Assembly (NCBI GenBank): GCA_030248295.1 | Contig: JASANH010000496.1 | Coordinates: 1 to 64,000, forward strand | DNA: 64,000 bases | Source of the DNA: Mesodorylaimus sp. YZB2_4 | Taxonomy: Eukaryota; Nematoda; Enoplea; Dorylaimida; Dorylaimidae | Direction of reading: 5' to 3' | Shown: positions 55,454 through 64,000 of the stretch, piece after piece | Position numbering within the stretch: position 1 is the first letter of the stretch | Layout: every line of letters begins with the position of its first letter | Translations under genes and position numbers: made by a program | Notes under the pieces: model-generated | What the model was told of the DNA's origin: nothing | Seen by the model: the letters and a program-made list of their open reading frames with translations, nothing else | Database searches by the model: none

Positions 55454-56831
55454 TGACTGTTTTGATTTTCTCTCACCACGGTACCCGCCAGAATGCGTTT
55501 TTATCAAGTTTAGTTCTCATCGCCAGTGTCTTATCAGAGTGGGTGAGCGATACTTTGGCGGACGTATACGGTCACGGTACTCTTAAAATTCTTAGGTGTT
55601 AGCACAAAAATCGAGATGCTAAGGGCGGGGGTCTGTCTAAAATCATGGTTGGTTCCTTGTGCTGGCCCGTGTTTCTGATTTGGTAAGTTCTGAGGAGTTA
55701 AGATTCAGGACGTAGGGTACGGTAGGGACATATAGAAGTCTCGGGCACGACCTGTTCAGTCACGACATGTTAATCGTATAAATCAAAAACTGAGATGTAC
55801 ATGGTACTGTATTAGAAAAAGTGGCCAAACCATAAAAACGTAAAACAAGAGATCAAATACAAAAATAAACACACAACTGGGCCTCCAGAGCCCGATACGT
55901 GCGTAAAAACAGAAATAAAATAACCACACGACAGGCCCTCCAGCGGCCCGATATCTAAAATTACACAAGGTAGGTTCTGGAATTTTACTTGCCTGAGTTT
56001 CTTGACATCGAGCCTAATAAATACTCTAGCCCTAATTGAGCTCTTCTGGATGGGAGCTCGAATCAGCTGCACATGCTCCCCCCCCCCTAGGGTATCTCAA
56101 ACTCCTTACCTCAGAAGTTGAATCGCACGATAGCCCAGGCGCCCGCACAGGATCGATCGTCTTGTATTTGACATATCGGAATCGCCCGTTCGCTGGGCTG
56201 CCCGGTCCGTCCCGAAAGTACGGTGTCGGTTCCATGTGTGCGATAGGCGGCGGGATTACCACCGAATGCATCTGCAGTTGCGGCGCTCTCACCAGGATTT
56301 GTCCAAGTTTAAAAGTCGCTACCAACCATCGATTCGGGTACGAGAATCAAAATGTGAGTCTCTCCAAATGTCTTCCATTCATAGCCCGTGCCTCCCCATA
56401 AAAGAATGGCCCTGGTCGATTGTTATTGTTTGGCGGCGGAATTATGCAGGAGCCAGCCTGTGGCAAAGCTTTTGTTTGAATAGGAATTTTAAACGTAAAT
56501 GAAAGCAAATAAATCGGTGATTCCTGCTCTCAAAGCGTAGGTACACGAACGCGCTCTGGAACACTCACGGCTTGCGCACACACGAGTCACAGGCCTTTCC
56601 TGCTAGCGTTAAGTAGCCCTTGTCCAGGCGGGCCGAGGATCAGGTGAGCCTATTGCAGTCCATATTCTCGCAACGTTCATGTCTGCAAAGTCTTTGCCTT
56701 TTCGAATTACGGCTCAGTCGAAAATAGTGTAATTATCGATCGTGATGATTTATATGATACTTAAAAATTCAGACGGCGTCATCAACCGTGCATGCTCTGA
56801 ACAATTTCTCTTAATCGGCATTCCTGCTCAC
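55454..56831. other. Region with ambiguous exon-like stretches
   Basis: At 56096-56358 both strands are open and both show splice-like borders. Plus: CTAG acceptor and AAAAT|GTGAGT donor, reading IGGGITTECICSCGALTR. Minus: TCTGAG|GTAAGG donor, reading PPPIAHMEPTPYF. A further minus open stretch (56075-55990) reads QLIRAPIQKSSIRARVFI. I cannot decide the strand or family. Confidence 0.3.
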
Positions 56832-57562
56832 TCAAATAACCTCATTCGGATTTCGCTGCCGATGGCAGGCTCGACAGAGCGCCCTATACCTAAAAAAAGA
56901 CTTATGCCTGTCAAGAAGCGGAGGGGGTAGATTCTGTTTACTTGTCCAGACCCCCAACCATATTTTTAGTATCGGTCTTGTCGATCTTGTCCTTGACGCT
57001 GGCCCTTTCACCGCACATTGGACACACCGCCTTTAGCTTGATCACTTTCTCCGCTTTGGACACTAGGCGGAGGATGTGCTCGAATCCGGCCCGACCCATG
57101 GCCTGATCTAGACTGGCTATGATAACATGAACTCCGGAGTTGGCCAGACGGTCGGAGACCTCGCAAATGTCGTCGAAAAATGCCCTAAAAAAAAGCATAG
57201 TCTCTGTACGTCATGTCTACTCTTCCCTTACAGGGACAGTTACTCGCACCTTCGTCTATGCCCACTTCGAATCGCGCGAGACCCGCCATTCTCTTGCTCA
57301 AAGTTTCTGTTTCTAGATGGGAAGTCACCACCCAGCCTGAGTGGGTCACCACTTTGCCCCCGCTCGTGTACCTCGTGTCGCTAGTATGCTTCACGAGGAT
57401 GCACCGCTTCCCGGCGATTCGATTCGTATTGTACTGTATCTCCGTGATAGCGGCTGGTTTTGCCGCTATACAAATATTTCGTCATACAATTCACTCTACA
57501 TCAGGCTATGTGCTACTTACGCGAGCATCGGCCCGATGATAAGAGAGATCGATCCAGCCATT
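56832..57562 (-). pseudogene. TK1: Type II thymidine kinase, four exons, two 1-nt disruptions
   Basis: Exons 57562-57522, 57466-57251, 57184-56942 and 56889-56832 are separated by GT-AG introns of 55, 66 and 52 nt. Exon 1 starts MAGSISLIIGPM and, with exon 2, completes the P-loop (GPM..GKTS). Exon 2 has RCILVKHTSDTRY and ends in the catalytic-Glu motif GIDEG. Exon 3 has FFDDICE, VHVIIASLDQ and the first zinc pair CPMC. Exon 4 has the second pair in YRALCRACH. The enzyme phosphorylates thymidine to dTMP. Apparent one-base insertion (near 57452) and deletion (near 57178) put most of exon 2 out of frame; they are either true lesions or base-call errors. Introns favour a cellular gene over a viral one. 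Confidence 0.85.
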
Positions 57563-58043
57563 CTCTCCTATCGCAGCTTGTATAATGAGAATTGCCTCTA
57601 TGAGTCCGCTTTTATAAGAATTTGATAAGCAAATTCCGTGTGGTGGTTACAATAAGCATTTTTGATTTGTTATGTGAGGAGTCTGCAACATGATATAAGC
57701 CATCACGGCAACACCGGATCTGATAAGTGAGCGCGTGACTAGATCTCTGACTACAGTGTGCATATAAAAGGAGGATGAGCAAATGCGGTATGATGTTGAT
57801 ATTGAAAATTTGGATTTGTCATGTGAGAAGTCTGGAAAGTATGATAAGCTATTGCGGTGACGCTAGATCTCCTAAGTGGGCGCGTGACTAAAGCCCCCAC
57901 CTGTAGAGATCGGCTGCTCAAAAGGCGCGAGATTGGCGTTTTGCTTATCATTTCCGTTCGTCTTCAAGCCCAGATTGAAGCTGCGCCTGCTCCTCAAGCC
58001 CAGATTCTGGGCTTGAGGAGCAGATTAGAAGCCCCAGATTGTG
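57563..58043. promoter_or_regulatory. Divergent promoter between TK and dUTPase, with repeated ~90-bp unit
   Basis: 57655-57748 and 57809-57896 are diverged copies of one segment (TTTGATTTGTTATGTGAGxAGTCTG, then GCGCGTGACTA). TATAAAAG at 57763-57770 points toward the dUTPase. The two genes are transcribed away from this 480-bp region, which could coordinate them. Confidence 0.45.
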
Positions 58044-58469
58044 ATGCTGAGTATCCGCGTAAAACTTCTTACACAAACGTTTATTCTACCTCGAAGGGCA
58101 ACGGGCGGATCGGCCGGTTCCGACCTATTTTCTCCAATCGATGCGACTGTATGGCCAATAGAAAAAACGTGTATTCCTCTCGGGATTGCAATCATGCTAC
58201 CGCCCAGTCATTATGGAAGGATGGCTCCGCGCTCGGGTCAAGCAATAACGTACTCGATCGATGTTCTGGCTGGAGTGATCGATGAAGACTACAAAGGCGA
58301 AGTGTCTGCCCTCCTTATCAATTTTTGACGCCAGCCGTTTTACATTGGCCAAGGTATGCGCATCGCCCAGCTGGTTTGTCAGCCGATAATATACCCTCCC
58401 GTTGTACTTGTTGATGACTTAGGTGTGAGCATGCGCGGAAAGGGCGCTTCCAGGTCGACTGAGTCGTGA
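58044..58469 (+). pseudogene. DUT: dUTPase (trimeric type), one in-frame stop
   Basis: From ATG 58044 a single frame of 142 codons carries the five dUTPase motifs in order: 1 GGSAGSDLFSP, 2 GRMAPRSG, 3 GVIDEDYKGEV, 4 YIGQGMRIAQLV, 5 MRGKGASRSTES (weakened; lacks the usual GFGST core). TGA 58326-58328 lies between motifs 3 and 4. The enzyme hydrolyses dUTP to dUMP, limiting uracil in DNA and feeding dTMP synthesis. Length fits a minimal dUTPase. No introns, unlike the adjacent TK. It is head-to-head with TK, with 480 bp between. Retrocopy, captured gene or decayed native gene are all possible. Confidence 0.88.
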
Positions 58470-59200
58470 GATAAGCATGCTGGCTTTTTAACATTGAAGA
58501 AGGTAAAACTTTTGACTGACTCTGCACTAGAACTATTTTTTTCTCTATGCGCTGCAGTAAGAGTCAGGAGGTTTATCTGTAGACATCGTGTTTCGCCGCG
58601 CCTTTTAAAGGCCGGGTAAGTGAAGAAACTGCAGTATTTTATTTTACTTCTGAACTACATAAACTATGTTGATTTTACATAAAACTAAGTAAACAATCAG
58701 GAGGAATCTACTCTTTTATCTAGACGAACGCGCATTTTATCTAGACTAATGTGTGAAACAAGTTTCAGACCAGAGCAGGTAAATTGATATAAGTCCATAC
58801 GATTTCCTAGCTATACAAGCAGGCCAGGCGCATATTCACATCGTGTCTTTAATAAAGCAAGTTTCAGGCCAGGTATGGCCGTAGAATTTCCTAATTCTAC
58901 ACCGCTTTACATGCTGGCGCATATCCTATTTTGAATAGTGTGAATAAGGCAAGTTTCAGACTAGTTTAATTGATGTGAAGTCATACGGCTTCCAAATTCT
59001 ACACTAATACTTTATACTCAGGCACATCTAAAGGTACAGGCTCGGGCGCATAAAGGCCTCGTTCATATTACTACCTCAACCCCTATATTTCCTTATTCAT
59101 TCACCGCGGCCTTGTATGCGCGCGCGGCCATGTCTTTCAACGAGCCAGATTTTTTAATTGCCGCCTTTTTCTGTATCTTCACACGATGTGCTTGGGCCAG
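58470..59200. other. Intergenic DNA, no supported gene
   Basis: Contains loosely repeated AAGTTTCAGxCCAGxxxxGG(T)AAATTGAT(A/G)T motifs (58760-59000). No coding signal. Confidence 0.35.
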
Positions 59201-59846
59201 CCCATGGCTATACTTAAGTATTCTAAGGCTCCCTGAACCCCTATAAAACCGGTTCAGCATGCTCCGACGGGTCGACCATCAAGCTGAAATTCAAAAAAAT
59301 GGGCTTCCAAGGCCTCTTCTTGAAATGATATCGCAAAAATAGTGAGTGCTAAAAGTTTTTAAGCACAAATGAGGAAGTGACGTCGACATTTCGCTTCATT
59401 CCCTAAAATGGGCAAATCAATTTGGATTTGGCGCCTCGCAGGTATTCTTCCGCCAGCATTGCAATAAGGTGCGCGCTGGCGCGAGACCGAGAAAAGCATG
59501 AAGAGTGGAATGAAGATCATTCCAAGGCCGACCGAGATATCGATCGATACAACAGGAGGCTGCCACACAAATCCATTCTGTACGTGAAACCCCTCGTCGT
59601 ACCTGAACATCACAACAAGCTGATTTGCCCATTTTAGGGAATGAAACGAAATGTCGACGTCACTTCCTCATTTGTAGCTAAAAACCTTTAGCAATGACTA
59701 TTTTTGCGATATCATTTCAAGAAGAGGCCTTGGAAGCCCATTTTTTTGAATTTCAGCGTGATGGCCGACCCGTCGGAGCATGCTGAACCGGTTTTATAGG
59801 GGTTCAGGGAGCCTTAGAATACTTAAGTATATAACCATGGGCCAGC
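59201..59846. mobile_element. Foldback element, ~220-bp inverted arms
   Basis: 59201-59419 and 59621-59846 are reverse complements (shared CCCATGG, AGTATTCTAAGG, GGTTCAGCATGCTCCGACGG, TCCCTAAAATGGGCAAATCA) around a 200-bp loop. The loop has open frames on both strands but nothing recognisable. Typical of a foldback/MITE-like DNA transposon. Confidence 0.8.
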
Positions 59847-61620
59847 CGCCTCACCACCGTCGCCTGGCTGATCGTCCACATGGTCAATCTCGATTTTGAC
59901 GGTTCTGTCGCGCTGAATGATCTTGGGTTTCTTGCAAATATACAGTAAACTACCAAGCTAGCCCAGCCCCCGGCCAGTATGAAGACTGATACAGACAGAA
60001 TCACAGTTGTGCTTAAATACGAACAGAAAATTTGGGATATCCAGGGTCCTTTTTATACCTTTTTCCATGCGGTAGCTGATCTTCTTCCAACAATTTATCG
60101 TGGTCAGTATTTTTCTTGTATCTATATTTAAAAATTTTCTCATTTTGGTTTTGATTTGTTCCAATTCTAGCCCTGGCTTACTACTTATTCGGACCCGCTG
60201 ACTGGTTATAATCGCTTTTTGTATTCTTATTCTTACTTCAACTTTTACACATTATAAATGATAATGATAGTATGCCCAAATAACTACTGACCAGAAATCA
60301 GTGCGGCACGAGGGGCGAACAGGGGCATGAGCAACTGCCATCGATGCTTTAGCAAATCCAACTTTCCAACTCTATAAGCAAGCAGAAACATAACATTATA
60401 CCAGCTACGTATAGACCCAATAAATCCAGAAAAAAGAGGCATGTTTTCCTTACGCTTACAGGAATATATGTAAAAGCGGGCCCAGAGCAACAGAATATTG
60501 ACGGGTATACTGTATTCGACAGAACCAAGTAAACATGTCTCAACCGACAATGTAGCATCAACTCCAAGTGAACTAACCTTCCCTCCCGCCCCCCCCCACA
60601 CCCCCCGCCCCCAACCCCCCCAAAAAAAAATTTCCCATAGTGCCAACAGCATTTCCCCCCCCCCGCTTTTCCCACCCCTTATTTTCTCCAAAAAAAAAAG
60701 ACCCCCCCCCAGAAAAAATAGGAGGCACCACCCCCCCCAAAAAAAAAAAAAAAAGGCTGCAAAAAAACAAAAAAAAAAAAAAAAAAAAAAAAGGCCAGCT
60801 CTCCAATAAAACAAGTCCACCCCCCCCGCGAGGCCGGGGGGCAAGAACCAAAAACACCAAAAAAAAAAAAAAAAGAAAAAGATCTACCCACAACCAGGAA
60901 AAAAAGAACAAAAACACGAAAAAAAAAAAAAAAAAAGAACAGAAAAGAAAAAAGAAAAAAAACCAACAAAAAAACAAAAAACACAAAAAACAAGAGAACA
61001 CACACCCACCAAAGAGAAAAAAAAGAAAAAAAAAAAAAAAAAACAAACACCCTAACAGGTAGTCCATACCTAGTCCTTATTTCCTCGAATGTTAGAGGGT
61101 TACCCTGAGAAGAAAAAAGCTGTCCCAAGTAAAAAATGCCAGCGTCAGCCCAAGTCTGAAAAAAGAAGGGTTTCCTGTTAGAAAGGAGATCTCTATTATT
61201 CAACAGAATAATGTTTGCTGTGTCTTCAGGACTAGTGATAGGACGCCGTCGTTTAGGGAGAGAAACCAGTCGACTAAGATCTGCCTATAGAATGGTGGAA
61301 AACCAAAAGGAAGGCGACCTTTGTGCGGTCGACCTTTATGGATGGCCCCTAAGCTGGATTTAGGCTACCAGGGGCAGTGCTCACTGGCTCATGTTCATAC
61401 GATATATATTCATGAATGTTTTGTTTACACGGAAGTAGATATCTAGGCGGGAGGGAGAAAATTAAGTCAGTTCGCATGCCTGTGAGAGTCAGGGCTTGTC
61501 ACTTACTCTTCCTAAAGTTTTACGAAAGAGGTGATATTGCAGCAGATCATATCGCTAGAAGTTGTCGTGCCGACTACTAAAGAGAACGTTTTAGCGTCTC
61601 GACTGCTCAGGGATTAGCTA
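59847..61620. other. Intergenic DNA with a homopolymer-rich tract
   Basis: 60580-61050 is dominated by long C and A runs (up to ~17-32 A); frames there are Lys/Pro or Phe/Gly artefacts. The rest shows no gene. Confidence 0.5.
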
Positions 61621-61885
61621 GATTCTGTCGTGCTGGTGATATTTGTAGTTTGGAGCAATACTTGTACACTCTCGATCAGCCGCAGGACCAGACTGGGTCT
61701 CGTGATATTTCGTCCTGGTTCTCGGATTTCCCATCCGCCTCGTTTCTTGTGGACTAATTCGGCAAGGATTAATTTGAAAGTAATTAGGCCTTCTAACGCT
61801 GTTGTTTCCTCGCGAAAAGTAACAAACACTCACTTTGATTCACTTCGGATTCTTGCCGTAGTTTGTCGTCCGCGGCAGCGAAGCG

Positions 61886-62863
61886 TTGGTACCTGATGAA
61901 AGCGACGACATTGATGAGGCTCCTAGAAGCATTCACGGTGCTGCAGCCACGAACAAAGATGATCCTGATCAGTTAGAAGGCCACAACCGTCAGCGCCTAT
62001 ATGCGTGCGAAGAAGAAGGATGCATCAAAGTATACACATTTCATTATAATTGGTTCAAACACGTTAGCGTTGGCAAGCACCAATACCAAAAAGAGCGGCA
62101 ATAACTTCGGAATTTCAGCATCAAGACTTAAGCCCAAAGTATAGCTCGATGCGATGCGTCAAATAGGCGTGCGATGCGACATTGTTGGGTCAACTGACAA
62201 TGTAAAAAGATGCCTAAAACGTCGCATCGCAAGCTTATTTGACGCATCGCAACGAACTATACTTTCAGCTTTATGCGGACCACATCGCTGCGAGCGATTT
62301 AAGATCATTACCCAGTTATACTGATGCAATCCGTTTTGAAGGGGAAGAAGAGCGTGATCCCAAGGGCATACAACGGCTAACTATAGGCTGGGCGCTAAAA
62401 GTCCGCCGAGATGCGAAGTCTTTCAAACCACTTCCAAACAAGTTACCTTACTCAAAAGTTTGACGAAGGTGCATCAACAGGCATCAAGTACACTTCGCAG
62501 CAGGTAGCTGAGGATATGCGGCTACTGTTCCCAAACATGGACGACTGGTTGACCCCAACTTAAATCCAGGGTTGGTTTTCGCGTTTCGCCAAGAAGCGCG
62601 AAAGAATCGCTGGGCAGGAAGGCCCAACACGCGGTAAGGCAGCTCCTGCAAGCCAGAGAGGCCGTGGACGAGGTAGTGAGAAAGGAAGAGGACGCCCTAG
62701 TGGTGAAGCAGCAGCTGACATTAGCACCGACCAAGTGGCGGCAGATGCGCAAGAGTCTATGGTCATTGACCAGGAAGTGCTCGATGACATGATTTCAAGC
62801 AATGCCTGCGATATTGATGCGCTGATCGAAGGAGTAATACGTGATGCTACGGATAGAAAATAG
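61886..62863 (+). pseudogene. C2H2-type host or transposon-derived gene, broken, with MITE inside
   Basis: 61886-62104 encodes a zinc finger (YACEEEGCIKVYTFHYNWFK, then HVSVGKH). After the MITE, a second frame gives FEGEEERDPKGIQRLTIGWA (to 62463), then a third gives GIKYTSQQVAEDMRLLFPNM, TAA at 62561-62563, and IQGWFSRFAKKRERIAGQ. A Gly/Arg-rich tail (RGRGRGSEKGRGRPSG) and an acidic end follow, to TAG 62861-62863. A C2H2 finger followed by a distal xxIQGWFSRFAxKR helix recalls a multi-copy family in invertebrate genomes. The TAA could be CAA (Gln) mutated by C-to-T. Inactive as it stands. Confidence 0.6.
62136..62265. mobile_element. MITE with ~45-bp inverted repeats
   Basis: AAAGTATAG...GATGCGTCAAATA...GCGATGCGAC at the left is mirrored at the right (GTCGCATCGC...TTATTTGACGCATCGC...CTATACTTT). 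Total 130 bp. It separates the zinc-finger segment from the rest of the host gene. Confidence 0.8.
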
Positions 62864-62869
62864 TGTCAA

Positions 62870-63120
62870 CTAAATGCCTTTCATTATGCTTTTGTTCAGT
62901 TGCGTGCGAACACATTTAGAATACAATACTCCCCAAAAAGCCACAGTAGTTACTGTAGGCATGCTTTCGTTCCATCTTAATGCGATGCGATCTCTCCTAG
63001 GTCTTATAAACAGCAGAGTTAAAACCAGATGGCATCCAACGCCCCCAACTCTGACACAGTACAAATCAGTAGTTAAAATCAAACTCCCATCTCCCTTATA
63101 AGAGGGTAAGCAACCAATCT
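62870..63120. other. Intergenic DNA
   Basis: No supported feature. Confidence 0.3.
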
Positions 63121-63300
63121 AGCGGGTCTCGTGGCCTGGTGGGTAAGGCGTCTGCCTCTCACGCCAAGTGCGCAGTTACGGGCGAGTGTTCTTCTCGCGG
63201 GCAGTAAATTATTACGTGTAAAATGTGTTCCTTAACCATCGAGTGCGCATAAGCGTTTGGAGATGTAGTAAAACATGAACATGGACATGAAGATGAACCA
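63121..63300 (+). mobile_element. tRNA-derived SINE
   Basis: A box TCGTGGCCTGGTGGGTAAGG, degenerate B box GGCGAGTGTTC, body with CATCGAGTGCGCATAAGCGTTTGG, tail AACATGAACATGGACATGA. Same family as 42925-43110 (minus). Confidence 0.85.
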
Positions 63301-64000
63301 ATGGCACACGTGTATCGCACGTATCACATATTCTATCATACATCATGTTCCATTCGCATGACTCTCTGCCACCTTACACTGAAATGGGGTTTCAGGTGGT
63401 GATCCAAGGTGACGGAACACTAACTAAAGGATTCATAAAGTGTAAAACCCCAGCCGCCACGACGGGCACGTGGTAACGCATCGGCGGCCGCGCGCCGCGC
63501 GCGCTCACGCCACACGCCAAGAAAAAAAATAATGGGTCTTACCTTTTCTAGAACTTTGGAATCGGTGGATGGGGGGGGGGGGCGGACGGTGGCAATCTTC
63601 CAGGAGCTGCAACCACTACGCAGCACAAAAAAGTGCAGCAGCTCGGGGTAGAGCATTTCAACCAAAAGAAGCACTAATATTAATGCTTGATAAGACGAAA
63701 ACACCAATAACCAATCACAAAAAGTATTACAACGAATATTATCACAAACAAAAACTGAAGGTTTGACTGTCCAGTCAGGGTAGATGATGTCGAAGTGCCT
63801 AAGACCAATTTTCCGTTAATTCAACCTGCCAAGACGAGAGCAGAAGCAGGGTGGCCAGATGCCCGAAGTGAATCCCTCAACTGACGGCCTAAAAACCTCC
63901 AAAAACCCGTCACCAAATTTTTGAAAAACCGTCAAAAAACCCATCACAAAAAAGTAATGATTTTCGCAATATTAGCGATCTGTTCAATGAAAACATAGTC
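63301..64000. other. Right end of window, possible minus-strand first exon
   Basis: A minus-strand frame from about 63707 (MVFSSYQALILVLLLVEMLY, hydrophobic) reaches a GTAAGA donor near 63545 after STDSKVLEK. A G-run lies at 63570-63581. Nothing else recognised; the exon is unsupported by partners. Confidence 0.3.

Noticed and set aside
56036-56401. Cys-containing exon on plus or Pro-rich exon on minus
   Set aside because: Both strands have open frames and plausible donors; strand cannot be decided.
56832-58469. Thymidine kinase and dUTPase as proof of an endogenous giant virus
   Set aside because: TK has three canonical introns and no viral structural gene is adjacent; host genes explain it equally well.
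60498-61203. Long Lys-, Phe- and Gly-rich ORFs
   Set aside because: Composition follows A- and C-homopolymer runs; probably low-complexity DNA or sequencing error.
63121-63195. Functional tRNA gene
   Set aside because: A and B boxes are present, but the anticodon stem-loop and acceptor do not fold properly and the body and tail identify it as a SINE.
1-64000. Assigning the host to nematodes from TTAGGC
   Set aside because: The hexamer is interstitial and no other nematode-specific signal was seen.

Overview
The window is metazoan nuclear DNA: short GT-AG introns of about 50-80 nt, a spliced type II thymidine kinase, tRNA-derived SINEs, and very heavy transposon load. No bacterial-style operons, rRNA or CRISPR are present. 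I cannot name the species. TTAGGC-type hexamers occur at 50.4-52.6 kb and 37.1 kb, but they sit in interstitial minisatellite DNA and do not fix the phylum.

Layout. (1) 1-12040, minus strand: a large Ty3/gypsy LTR retrotransposon. A putative 5' LTR (TATA box, AATAAA) and a tRNA-like PBS are followed by a gag frame with capsid and two CCHC knuckles, a textbook -1 frameshift site (A AAA AAC, 7-nt spacer, 14-bp hairpin), and an intact pol (PR-RT-RNaseH-IN-GPY) that ends in a PWWP chromatin-reader domain. A long unrecognised third ORF then runs off the window. gag and ORF3 carry seven in-frame stops, all explicable by one C-to-T change each; pol carries none. (2) 12-24 kb: gene-poor DNA with a mariner fossil, a tRNA-like sequence, a PIF/Harbinger-type element with TTA duplications, a minisatellite, an HMG-box-like fragment and a long-armed foldback element. 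(3) 24.36-33.55 kb: a G+T-skewed, virus-like block. It has direct repeats, a possible tandem ribbon-helix-helix gene, a long broken unknown gene, a Bcl-2-like gene with its own TATA box, a membrane protein, a decayed minus-strand gene and a zinc-finger gene that runs into a ~500-bp repeat. (4) 33.9-41.0 kb: host-type DNA, including a seven-exon coiled-coil gene with all introns in phase 0, a two-exon gene, and pieces of an intron-containing Tc1-like transposase. (5) 41.86-47.4 kb: a decayed Polinton/Maverick (adintovirus-like) block that starts with the inverted copy of the repeat ending block 3. It has an integrase split by a SINE, a basic protein, major capsid protein, packaging ATPase and small late-type ORFs. 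(6) 49.2-55.45 kb: a TTAA-flanked element with ~590-bp inverted arms, containing a Merlin/IS1595-like transposon whose body is mostly a TTAGGC-bearing minisatellite. (7) 56.8-58.5 kb: head-to-head thymidine kinase and dUTPase genes. (8) 59-64 kb: a foldback element, a homopolymer-rich tract, a broken C2H2 gene with a MITE inside, and another SINE.

How it fits together: blocks 3 and 5 are probably ends of related large DNA elements whose terminal repeats face each other across 8.3 kb of host DNA. Block 3 supplies accessory functions (apoptosis control, DNA binding, membrane protein) and block 5 the integration and virion modules. The gypsy element combines a retrovirus-like frameshift signal with an integrase that could read H3K36 methylation directly. 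TK and dUTPase form a thymidylate-supply pair. Most mobile genes are broken; gypsy pol and the Merlin transposase are intact.
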